The notes beneath the pieces were generated by a model. It had not been told where the DNA came from. It ran no database searches and saw nothing but the letters and a program-made list of their open reading frames with translations. Below, one piece after another: positions 31,550 to 42,900 of a stretch of DNA of 64,000 bases; position 1 is the stretch's first letter; each line of letters opens with the position of its first letter. Made by a program: the position numbers and the translations under genes. This DNA is from Paenibacillus puerhi (GTDB taxonomy: Bacteria; Bacillota; Bacilli; Paenibacillales; NBRC-103111), in contig NZ_WUWM01000006.1 of assembly GCF_009846885.1 (NCBI RefSeq), positions 159,716-223,715 on the forward strand, read 5' to 3'.

Positions 31550-32521
31550 CTATACCGTTTCCAGCTTGTTTACCTGGTCGTAGATAGAGTCGCACCATGC
31601 CTCATTGTAAATCGTACTGGCATAGCGCTCGCCCCTGTCGGGGAAAATCATCACCACATTCGGCGGCTCGGGGAACACGCGTCCCGCGAAATAATGTCTG
31701 ACCGCCGCATATACGGAGCCCGAGGAGCCTCCCGTGTACATGTAATGTTTAGTTAATAACCGGTGACAATGCTCGATGGTCGCTACCTCGTCAACCAGAA
31801 TAACGTCGTCATACAGCGCTTGCTTCAAGATATCCGGCACCATACTGGAGCCAATACCGGGGATATGACGCTTGCGGGGTATACCTCCGAATATGACCGA
31901 GCCCTGCATATCGACGGCAATGATCTGAGCCTTCGGGTATCGCTCCTTGACCTTCCTTGAAGTGCCTGCCAGGGTCCCTCCCGAGCTGACACCGAGAAAC
32001 ACATAGTCGATCCCCTCAAGCTGCTCGCAAATTTCTGTCCCTAAGGAGTTGTAGTAAGCCTCGGCGTTCAGCGGGTTGCCGTACTGGTTGATCCAGTAAC
32101 AATTGGGCAGATCCCGTAACAGCCGCTGTATGACGGCGATCCGGGTCAGCAGGTAGCCGCCGCTGTGGTCGGGCTCCGTTACTTTGATCAGATTGTCACT
32201 CAGCCGCCGGATGATCATTTCATTTTCCGGTGAAATATTCGGGTCGACGACACACCAGAAGTTCAGGCCCAGGCTCTTGCAATAGGAGGACAAGGCCACC
32301 CCGAAATTACCGGAAGACGACTCGATCAAAATGGTATCTTGGTTAATCGTTCCGCTGCGGAGCAGCTTTTCGAGTATGTATGCCGCGCTTCGATCTTTCA
32401 CGCTTCCTGTCGGATTGAATCCTTCCATTTTTGCGTACAGCTTGACCTGCTCAAGCCCTGCATCCTGCATATGAACCAAGGGGGTGTTCCCCACCTTGCT
32501 CAGGATGGATTGGTATACCAT
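31550..32521 (-). CDS. sbnA: 2,3-diaminopropionate biosynthesis protein SbnA (PLP cysteine-synthase-like)
   Basis: This 323-residue fold-type II PLP enzyme has the Schiff-base lysine in NPTGSVKDRSA (near residue 40), the substrate loop ESSSGNFG (near 66) and the phosphate-binding GVSSGGTLAGT (near 180). SbnA joins O-phosphoserine and glutamate to form the intermediate used by SbnB. O-acetylserine use by this homologue cannot be excluded, since cysE is in the cluster. ATG 32521 is chosen: GAGGTGA lies 5-6 nt upstream and overlaps the GTG at 32530. The gene follows the giant NRPS by 138 bp containing a strong hairpin. Confidence 0.9.
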   Translation of the reverse strand: MVYQSILSKVGNTPLVHMQDAGLEQVKLYAKMEGFNPTGSVKDRSAAYILEKLLRSGTINQDTILIESSSGNFGVALSSYCKSLGLNFWCVVDPNISPENEMIIRRLSDNLIKVTEPDHSGGYLLTRIAVIQRLLRDLPNCYWINQYGNPLNAEAYYNSLGTEICEQLEGIDYVFLGVSSGGTLAGTSRKVKERYPKAQIIAVDMQGSVIFGGIPRKRHIPGIGSSMVPDILKQALYDDVILVDEVATIEHCHRLLTKHYMYTGGSSGSVYAAVRHYFAGRVFPEPPNVVMIFPDRGERYASTIYNEAWCDSIYDQVNKLETV

Positions 32522-32587
32522 ACGCTTCACCTCGATTCCGCAATGTGTATGACGTTAACCTAGCCGGAGGTCGTCCCCCGAAGGTGG

Positions 32588-32630
32588 CCGGGAACCGCAC
32601 GGAAGGTTCAGCTGAACGTGCGATTCCCGG
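32588..32630. repeat. Hairpin between the giant NRPS gene and sbnA
   Basis: Arms of 14 bp (32588-32601 and 32617-32630) pair with one mismatch. The 15-nt loop holds the palindrome TTCAGCTGAA. No T-run follows on the minus strand, so it is not a classical terminator. It could be a partial terminator or an mRNA-processing or stabilising element setting different levels of NRPS and Dap enzymes. Confidence 0.6.
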
Positions 32631-32659
32631 ACTATCTTGCGGTCAGCTCCAGACTTGCT

Positions 32660-33985
32660 CTATCCTTGGGTGCCTCCTTGCAGCTGCAGCCCGTTGCCGG
32701 ATGAGCAAGCCAGGCTTAGGAGGGACAGCGGTTCGTCCGGATTTCCGCACAGCTGCTCCAGCAGCTGGGTGAATTGATGCAGCAGAAGCTGAATGTCCTC
32801 TTCTGCCAACAAGTCCTGCGCATACTCCATGATGAGTTCAAGCCCCTGCTCTCCCCGATCGACCGCTCCGGCAGCCAGAAGAGAGAGAACCATCCCGTTA
32901 TTTTCGGGATACGGAAGGAGCGTCAAGTCGCCGGAGCTCATGAGCTCCGCCGGTTCGTTCTGCATCTGGAACGTGACGTCAAACGGGGGTCTTTGGTAGG
33001 TCGGCCAGCCCGCATCGCGCAAGGACTCCAGAAGCCACAGGAACGGATACTCCTGATGCTCCAGCGCCTGAAGGGCCGTTTCCTTTACTTGCTCAAGCAA
33101 CTCGTTAAAGGAAACCGTGCTGGCGGGCCGCACCCGAATGGCAAGCGCGTTCTCAAGCGGCGCTATCATCGGGGAAACGGCCGGATGGCTGCGGCCTCCG
33201 CTCGGCGAACCGATAACCAGATCGTTTTGGCCGGTTCTTCGATAAAGCAGGGCGCTGAAGGCGGACAACAGGACCATGTAGAGTGTGGCCCCCCGGCGTA
33301 CCGCCAGCTCCCTGAGCTGCCTGGAGAGCTGAGGCTCCAGCCGAACCGCCAGCTGAGCGCTTTCGGCTCCGCGTAAGACGGGTGCACCGCTCCGCACAGG
33401 AAGCTCTACGTTCGGAAGCGCACCTGATAGCTGCCGCAGCCAATATTCCTCCTGGGCCATCATTCCCGGCTCCTGCAAGGCCGATTGCTGCCAGCATGCA
33501 TAGTCCTTATACTGTGCCGTTAACTTTGGAAGCGCGTCGCCTTGGTACAAACCGAACAGCTCCGCCATCAACTGACCGGTTGACAACCCGTCGGCGACGG
33601 ACCGGTGCAGGTCAGTAAGCAGCATGTGGCGATTCTCTGCCAAGCTGACCAGCTCGGCGCGCAGCAGCGGAGCTTGCTCCAGGTCGAACGGCCTTACAAA
33701 CGCTCTTAAGATTTGGTCCATATCCTCTTCGCCCGCCGTCGATTCGGCGACTTCAAAGCAGACGGAATCATGTACCTGCTGATCGGCTCCCTCATCATGA
33801 AGAATGAAAGAGGTACGAAGCGTTTCATGGCGGCTCAGCAGTTCTCCGAAGGCAGCCCGGAGCATTACCTTATCCAGCGGACCTTCAAGCAACATCGCTC
33901 GGGTAAGGTGACCGCCAGCAAGGTTCGTTCCATTCCTGTAGCAGCGGATGTGTTCGGTCTGGGCATAGGAAGCCGGATAAGCGTC
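32660..33985 (-). other. Orphan C-terminal condensation-like domain with HRxxxDG
   Basis: After the last carrier domain, a full-length condensation-like domain (YPASYAQTEHI onward) ends the protein with no A or T domain behind it. The active-site motif reads LHRSVADG, with Arg for the catalytic second His (CAC CGG codons, near 33605). The usual GMFVNTLALR segment reads IAPLENALAIR. It is probably not a normal condensation catalyst. Confidence 0.85.
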
Positions 33986-36900
33986 CCTGCTCCCTGCCTC
34001 GGGAATGGCTGCCCACAAGCTTCCGATCGTTTCGGACTCCAGGTACGCAGCCATCATCCGTACAGTCGGATGCGTAAACACCGTGCGCAGCTGCACTTCC
34101 ATTCGGAATTCCCGCTCGATCGCCTGGATCAAACGGATGGCCAGCAGCGAGTGGCCGCCCAGTTCAAAGAAATGGCCGTCCATGCCGAAGCTGCTTGTGC
34201 CGAGTACATCATGCCAGACGCGCAGCAGGCGGGATTCCCATCCATTCTTGGGCGGAGCCCAGGCGCTGGCAGATACGGATTCGGAGTTAGATAGCTCCGG
34301 CAGCGGCAAGGCCTTACGGTCGATCTTGCCGTTGGCCGTCACAGGCATGCGCTCCAGACGGATGAACTGCGCCGGGATCATGTAGGACGGCAGGCTTTCG
34401 GCGAGGAAAGCCGCCAGCTCCGCAGCTTCCGGTGGCTGACGCTTACCGGATTCGCGGGGGCGCTCGGATTCACCCGCCCCGTCGGAGCTCTCTGATGGCC
34501 CGGCTTCCTGAGAAGTCGTAAAGTACGCGCACAGCATACGCTCCCCGGCAGCGTCATCCAGATCGATGACGACCGCTTCGGTCACCTGCGGATGATCAGC
34601 CAGCTTGTTATCGATCTCGCCCAGCTCGATCCGGTAGCCTCTCACCTTTACCTGATGGTCCTTCCGCCCGAAAAACTCGAGGACGCCGCCTTCCTGCCAC
34701 CGTCCGAGGTCGCCCGTCCGGTACAGCCTTCTTCCCGGCTCCTTCACAAACGGATCGACCCCGAAGGTCGCCTGCGTACGGGCCGCATCGTTCAAGTACC
34801 CCCGACCGACGCCGATGCCCGACACCCAGATCTCGCCCTTCACCCCGACTGGACATGGCTGGCCCCACGCATCCACCACATAGATGCGGAAGTTGCGCAG
34901 AGGCTTGCCGACCGGCACCGTACCGGCTTCGGGTGTCCGCTCCATTCGGTAGTGGGTAATATCGTCTGAAGCTTCCGTCGGCCCGTAGGCGTTGACGACC
35001 GGAATGTCCGGGTACAGGCCGAACCATCGCTTCACCGCATTCTGCTTCAGCGCTTCCCCGGTCGCCACCAGATAGGCCAGCTGAGGCAGCGGCACAGGCG
35101 CAGGGCCGGCCTCCAGCCCATCCAGCAACACCGCCAGATAAGACGGCACAACCTCCAGAATCGTCACGCCATCGGCGATCACCTGCCGGAGCAGCGCTTC
35201 CGGCTGCAGGATCAGCTCATTCGGATAGATCGCCGTCGTGCCTCCGAGCGTCAGCGCGGTGAAGAACTGCCACACCGAAATGTCGAAGCAGTGCGAAGCG
35301 TTCTGCGCGATCACGCTGCCGCCGGTCACCTGCAGATCCTCGACCTTCGCGGTCAAATGATTCATCATGCCGCGATGCTCCACCATCGCTCCCTTGGGCC
35401 GGCCCGTCGAGCCCGACGTGTAGATCACGTAGGCCAGACGGTCCGGATCATGCGGCAATCCCAGGTCGGAGCCTTCCTCCGCAGCGAGCTGCTCCGCGTG
35501 ACGGTCCAGCTTGACAACTGCGCAGCCGAGCTGATCCGTCAGCTCCTGGGCCGCATACTCCGACAGCGTAAGCAGGACCGCCGCTTCGGCATCGCCGAGC
35601 ATGCCCGCGTTCCGGCTTGCCGGCGCTTCCGGGTCGATCGGCACATAGGCGGCGCCTGCTTTCCAGACGGCCAGGATGCAGGCCACCATCTCCGGCGAGC
35701 GGTGCATCAGGATGCCGACGCGATCCTCGCTTCGGATTCCTTGCCGCAGCAGCAACCGGGCGATTCGATTGGCCCGGGCGTTGAGTCCGGCATAAGACAC
35801 CCGCTCCTCACCGAAGATGAGCGCCGTCCTGTCCGGCTGCTGCCGCTCGATCAGCTGATGGAGCGCGCGCTCCGCAGCCTGATCCCCGGGCCGCTCGTCA
35901 TAGAAGCCCTCCAGCTGCTCCCGCTCCTGACTCGTCAACAGGCAGATGCTGCCTATCTTGGCCTCAGGAGTGCCGGTCATCTGCTCCAGCACCCGGATGA
36001 AGTGTCCGGACATCCGCTCGATGGTGCTACGGTCGAACAGGCTTGTCCGGTATCCCCAGCTTAGCCTCAGCCCGTCTTCCCCCTCAGAGGTCTCCAGGTT
36101 GATATCGAATTGGGCCGCCGGGTTCTCGATGGGATAGGGGACGCAGCGGACGCCATCCAGCTCAAGCTCGGTGGAGCCTATATTCTGATGAGCAAACATC
36201 ACGTCAAACAACGGATTCCGGCTCAAATCACGCTCCAGACGAAGGTCCTCGACCAAGTCCTCGAACGGATAATCCTGATGCTCGAAGGCCTCCAGTACAT
36301 GCGTACGAGTCTCCTCGAGGAAATCTTCGATACGCTTGTCGCCATCCGGCGCACAGCGCAGCGCCAACGTACCGACAAACATGCCCAGAACGTTCTCCAG
36401 CTCCGGAGCGGTTCTCCCGGCTATGGGCGAGCCGATGACGATATCTCGCTGTCCGGCATATTTGGACAAAAGAATGCTGTATGCGGCAAGCATTATCATG
36501 TAGACGGTCGTTTGCGACTTCTTGGCCAGCTCGCCCACTCGTTGTGCCAGTTCAGGTTCGAGCTTAGTCACGAATAAGTCCCCTGCGTAATCCAGCACCG
36601 CAGGGCGGAGCCGATCGGTCGGCAGCTCCAGCACAGGCAGCTCGCCGCTGAAGCGATCCAGCCAATACCCGCGCTGTTCCGATATCCGGCTGCGGACCGC
36701 TTCGGATTGCTGCCATTCGCTGTAGTCCCTATATTGCAGGGTAAGCTCCGGCAGCGGATCGCCCCCGTAAAGCTGCTGAAGCTCTTGAATGAGCAGCTGA
36801 ACGGACAGGCCATCGGCAATCATATGGTGCATGTCAAAGAGCAGTAACGCACAATCCGCGTTGAAGGTGATCAGCTTAACCCGCATAAGAGGCGCCAGGC

Positions 36901-39900
36901 TTAGATCGAAAGGCCGTATGAAGGCTTTCGCCTCAGCCTGCAGCTGCTCCTCAAGAAGCTCCGCGTGCTCAAGCCTGAAATCCGTCGTTGCATGAATCAG
37001 CTGAACGGGATTCCCATCTTGAACCTCGAAGGATGTTCGCAGCGCTTCATGTCGCAGGATAAGTGCTTGGAAGGCTTTCTCCAGCTTAGCGCGATCCAGA
37101 CGGCCTTCGATCCGAAGTGCCGTAGGCAGGTTGTAGCTGGTCTGGCCCCCATCCAATTGATTCAAGATGAACAATCGCTTCTGTGCCGAAGACAACGGGT
37201 AAGTCTCCCGCAGCGGCGCTTTCGGAATCGATCGGTAAGCGCCAGTCACGAACTGTCCAAGTAACGGACTCAGCTGCCGGATCGTCGGCCGTTCGAATAC
37301 GGCTTTAAGCGGAACCTCGACGCCGAGTTCCATATGGATCAGGGCAACGAGGCGAGCCGCCTTGAGCGAATGGCCGCCCAGCTCGAAGAAATGATCGTCG
37401 ATGCCGATCAATCCCGCCTCTCTACCTAGCAGCTCGCTCCACAGGAGAACCAGCGTCCGTTCGCTTTCATTGCGCGGAGCCGTGTAGACGGCCGCCGTAC
37501 TTCCGGCTTCCGGTACCGGCAGCGCCCGGAAATCAATTTTGCCGTTTTGAGTCAGCGGAAGCCGCTCCAGCCGGACGAACGCCTCGGGAATCATATAATC
37601 CGGCAAATGCCGGGCCGCATGCGCCTTCAGCTCCCGCGCATCGGCAGGCTGGCTTTGCTCGCCGGTCGTATAATAAGCGCATAAATATTTAGTACCTGCG
37701 GACTCGCCCGGACAGTCGACGACGACAATCTCCCGGACAGCCGGATGCTGAAGCAGGACGGCTTCTATCTCGCCAAGCTCGATCCGGTAACCGCGTATTT
37801 TCACCTGCTGATCGATACGACCCAAATATTCGAGCTGACCGTTCGGCAGCAAGCGAGCCAGGTCGCCTGTCCGGTACAACCGGCCCCCGGGGACCTGCGC
37901 ATGATGCGGGAATTTCTCTTCCGTCAGCTCCTGGCGGTTCAAGTAGCCGAGCGCCAATCCCGCTCCGGAGATGCACAGTTCGCCGGCAGCGCCGATCGGC
38001 ACAAAACGCAGATGCCTGTCCATGAGGTGAACGTGCATGCCTGCCACTGGACGACCGATAGGTACGCTCCCTGCAAGCGGAGTTTCGTCAGGGTCCGGGT
38101 CCGGGCGCCACATCGTCGTAATAATCGAAGCCTCGGTCGGTCCATATGCGTTCGCATAAGACGTGTGGCGACGCCATTCGTTGACATGCTCGGCAGGCGC
38201 TTCGGAACCGCCTGTAATCAAGAGCCGCAGTGAGGTCACGCGGCCGATCGGCAGCTGGGCTGCATAGGCCGGCGGCAGAAGCGCTGCCGTCACTTGCTGC
38301 TCTCCCATAAGCCGCTCCAGTTTGACAGGATGGTGCAGCACTTCTTTGGGAGCGAGCACGAGAGTGGCTCCGCTTAGCAGTGTCATCCACAGCTCCCAGA
38401 CGGATGCGTCGAAGGACAGACTTGCAAACTGCAGCACCCGGTCGCCAGCAGCAAAGCCGTATTCGGCTTTGAACGTATGCAGCAGATTCAAGATACCGCG
38501 ATGCGGGATCATAACCCCTTTGGGCTTGCCCGTCGTACCTGATGTATAAATGACGTAGGCCAGATCGTCCGGGGATGAGACCGAGCGTACCCGCGCTTGC
38601 GGCCGCTCGGCGGCCGTAGTCATCAGCCTTTCACGCTCATCCAAATAGATGCAGCGGCAGTTCAAGTCCAGAGCAGACATCAGATGCCGTCCGGCGAGAA
38701 GCAGCCGGGCCCCGCAATCTTCCAGCATATAACGGATCCGCTCCTGCGGATTGGCCGGGTCGATCGGCAGATAGGCCCCGCCTGCTTTCAATATGCCGAG
38801 GGTAGCGGCGACCATCTCGAAGGAGGCATCGGCGAGAAGAGCGACGAGCGAGCCCCGACCGATCCCGGCCGCTGTCAAGACGACAGCCCATTCCTCCGCT
38901 TCGCGGTCCAGTTCCTCATACGTCAACATGCTGTGATCGAACGTGACCGCTGCAAGCGTAGGATCGGCGCTTCCGACGACCTCTTCGAACACCTCGCTTA
39001 TGGTGCCCGCTGATGCAGCTTGTATCGTTTCAGTCTCCGGTAAAATGACGCATTCCTGCAGCATCTGCTCCTCTGCCGTCACCATCTCCAGCTGGCTTAC
39101 AAGCATATCCGGCTTCGCCGCCGTCTGCTCGATAAGCCGCTCTAGATGAAGCGGAAGCATCGCCAGCACCCGTTCGTCGAACATCCCGCTCTCATAACTG
39201 AGCTTCACCGTCAGAACTTGTCTTGGCGCTACGGTTACCGAGAGCGGATAATGCGTGTGCTCGGTCACATCCACGCTCCCGATTCGGAAGCCTAGATCCC
39301 AGGCTGAACCGATCGATTCGGCCTCTTCCTCCAGCGGATAATTTTCGAAGGCGATCACATGATCGAACAGATGCTGCTGCAGGGCGCTTTCCGCCTGAAT
39401 GTCATAGAGCGGGTAATCATCGTACTCTCGAGACTGCTGCGCTTGCGCAGAGACCGCCTGCAGCAGCGCGGAGAAGGTTGCCCCCAAGCTTGTGCGTATA
39501 CGAACCGGAACGGTGTTGATGAAAAGACCGACCATCCGCTCGATATCCTCGATCTCCGGAGAGCGACCGGATACGACTGCACCGAACAGTACATCATCCG
39601 TATCGTTGTACAGCTGAAGCAGAAGACCCCAGAGCGTCTGGAAGACGGTGTTTAGCGTGACTTCCTCGGCGCGGGCAAGCTCGCGCAGCATCGACGTGCG
39701 TCGCTCATCGATGACGAATATCTTTTCCTTCCGGAGGGAGCTTGCGAAGGAGTTGTTCCGGTTGCCCGTCTTGGGCAAGCTTGTCTGCGTATCGTAGCCG
39801 TCCACATACTGCTTCCAATACCGGGAGGCCGCTGCTTTATCCCGGCGTTCCACCCAAGCGATGTACTGCCCATAGGCTGGAGCCGGCTCCGGTTCCGCAA

Positions 39901-42900
39901 GCGTGCCCCTTTTCAAGCCGGCGTAAGCTTCGAACCACTCCTTCAGCACGATTCCAAGGCACCAGCCGTCAAGCAGAATATGATGAAAGCTCCAGACCAG
40001 TCTGTAGCTGTCCTCCCCCATCTTCACAAGTCCGATCCGCATCGGCGTAGACTCGCTCCAGGCAAACGGACGGGTGCGCTGATCTTCCTCGAAGGTGAGA
40101 ATCGACGTCTGCCACTCTGTTTCCGGTACTGCGGATAAATCCAAATAGGCCATTGGCTCCATCGAGCTTTCCTGCAGCACAACTTGCAGAGGCGCTTGTA
40201 CCCCATCGAATAGAAATACGGTACGGAAAATCTCGTATCGGACGATCAGCTCTTCGAAGCTCTGCCTAATCAGCTCCGAATCAACCTTCCCCTGCAGATG
40301 CAGGGTCAGCTGTTGAAAGTAGGCGCCCGACTCCGGCTCCAGCAGCAGCTGGAACAGCAGCCCTTCCTGCATGGGAGACAGCGTGTAAACGTCCCGAATC
40401 TGGCGCTCAGAACCGATGAGTCCGTATACCTGCTCCAGCTGCTCTAAGCCGATCCGGCCGGAGCTGATGTCGCTCGGGGTCAACTCCCCGTAGGACTGGC
40501 CGATACAATGCCCGATCAGCTGCTCCAGTTGAAGCCTCAGGCCTTCGGCAAATGTGCCCATGGCCTCGGCTTCGAATTCCGCCGGATTATAGTCGATGAC
40601 AAGCGTCAGACGGCCGCCTCGTATCCATCCGTTAATATCGACGGGATGACGGCGCTCCAGATTCGGGCTCACTTCATCTCCCGTCTCATAAGCGGACAAC
40701 GCGAACGTGGAATCTTCCATCGATCCGTCCAGTTGGCCCAAATAGTTAAAGCTGATATCCGGGCACAAGTCGAAGGTTTGCCCGTCATGGTCCAGGGCGC
40801 CGCTCTCGGCCACATATCGCAGAATTCCGTATCCTATCCCTTTGTGTGGAACGGCACGAAGCGTTTCTTTCACCTTTTTCAACCGCCTGCCCGGAGAATC
40901 TGCGGCTTCGACGTTCAGCACGACCGGATATAACGCCGTGAACCAGCCGACCGTTCGGGAAAGGTCGAGGTCGCGGGTAATCTCCTCACGTCCGTGGCCT
41001 TCCAGCCAGATGCCGATCTGCTCTCCGCCCGTCCATTCCACGGCAGCTCCGCCGAGCGCGGCAAGGAGAACGTCGTTCATATCCGTATGGTAGGCCTGGT
41101 GAACGGTAGTCGTAAGCGCAGTCGTCTGCTCGGCGGTGAGCGTTATGGCGATCTGAGCGTTGAGGTCGCGACCGGAGGCGGCATGCCGCCCTTTCCGCGG
41201 CAGCTGAGCCGGCAGCTTCTGCTCCATGGAACGCCAGTACTCCCTCTCCTGTAACAGCTGCGGACTGTCCGCATAACGGGTGAGAAATTCCGTCCAGTCC
41301 TTATAAGCATGCGATTTGAGAGGCAGCTGCAGCGCTTGGCCCGCTTCCGCCTGCTGATAAAGTTGAAAGAAATCCTCCAGCAAAATGCGCCAGGAAACTC
41401 CATCTACGACCAGATGATGAGCCGTCATAAACAGATGGTCCCCATCCGGGGTCCGGAACCAGCCCAGCTGCAGCAGCGGCCCGTGCTCCAGATCCATGCT
41501 TCGCTGGATCGCAGCCGTTGCGTCATAGATGCGGGCTTCCGCGTCGGATGCCTCTTCGATGTCTTCGATGTGCAAGCCATATAAGGGCTCCTCCATGCTC
41601 CCTACCCGCTGGATAAGACGATCTTCCCGGTAAGTGAAGCGGGTGCGTAGCGCATCATGATGCTCCGCCAGTTTGACCAGTGTACGCTCCAGACTTGCGA
41701 GCTCCAGCCTTTCCTTCCGATACAGCAGCACCGATTGGTTAAAATGATGCGCATCGGTAAAGCCCTGCTGGAAAAACCATCGCTGGATCGGAGCTAAAGG
41801 CGCCTCACCCGTTACCGGCTCCTGGCTCACCTGACGCTCCAGGTTACGGACGAAGGGGCTTAAGCCCCGGATTGTCGGATGAAGAAACAGCTGCTTCATC
41901 TCCAGCTGAAGCCCTTCCTTGTGAAGCCGGGCCGCCGCTTGGATCGCTTTGATGGAATCTCCGCCCATATGGAAGAAGTGATCGTCGATCCCGACCTCCC
42001 GGCCAAGCAGCCCGCTCCAGATCCCGGCCAGCTTCCGCTCCAGCTCGTTCCTCGGCTTGGCGGCTGGGGCAAAGGCCAGCTTTGCGGTTCTCAGCGGCAG
42101 CGGCAAGGCTTTGCGGTCGATCTTGCCGTTGGCCGTCACAGGCATGCGCTCCAGACGGATGAACTGCGCCGGGATCATGTAGGACGGCAGGCTTTCGGCG
42201 AGGAAAGCCGCCAGCTCCGCAGCTTCCGGTGCCTTATGCTTACCGGATTCGCGGGGGCGCTCGGATTCCTCCGCCTCATCGGAGCTCACCGATGGCCCGA
42301 CTTCCTGGGGACTCGTATAGTACGCGCACAACATACGCTCCCCGGCAGTGTCATCCAGATCGATGACGACCGCTTCGGTCACCTGCGGATGATCCGCCAG
42401 CTTGTTATCGATCTCGCCCAGCTCGATCCGGTAGCCCCTCACCTTCACCTGATGGTCCTTCCGCCCGAAAAACTCGAGGACGCCGCCTGCCTGCCACCGT
42501 CCGAGGTCGCCCGTCCGGTACAGCCTTCTTCCCGGCTCCTCCACGAACGGATCGACCCCGAAGGCCGCCTGCGTGCGGGCCGCATCGTTCAAGTACCCCC
42601 GACCGACGCCGACGCCCGACACCCAGATTTCGCCCTTCACCCCGACCGGACATGGCTGGCCCCACGCGTCCACCACATAGATGCGGAAGTTGCGCAGAGG
42701 CTTGCCGACCGGCACCGTACCGGCTTCGGGTGTCCGCTCCATTCGGTAGTGGGTAATATCGTCTGAAGCTTCCGTCGGCCCGTAGGCGTTGACGATCGGA
42801 ATGTCCGGGTACAGGCCGAACCATCGCTTCACCGCGTTCTGCTTTAGCGCTTCCCCGGTCGCAACCAGATAAGCCAGCTGAGGCAGCGGCACTGGCACAG

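Noticed and set aside
41879..42766. 295-residue plus-strand open frame opposite modules 5/6
   Set aside because: Antisense to the adenylation and carrier domains, with low-complexity Arg/His/Gln-rich translation typical of a shadow frame.
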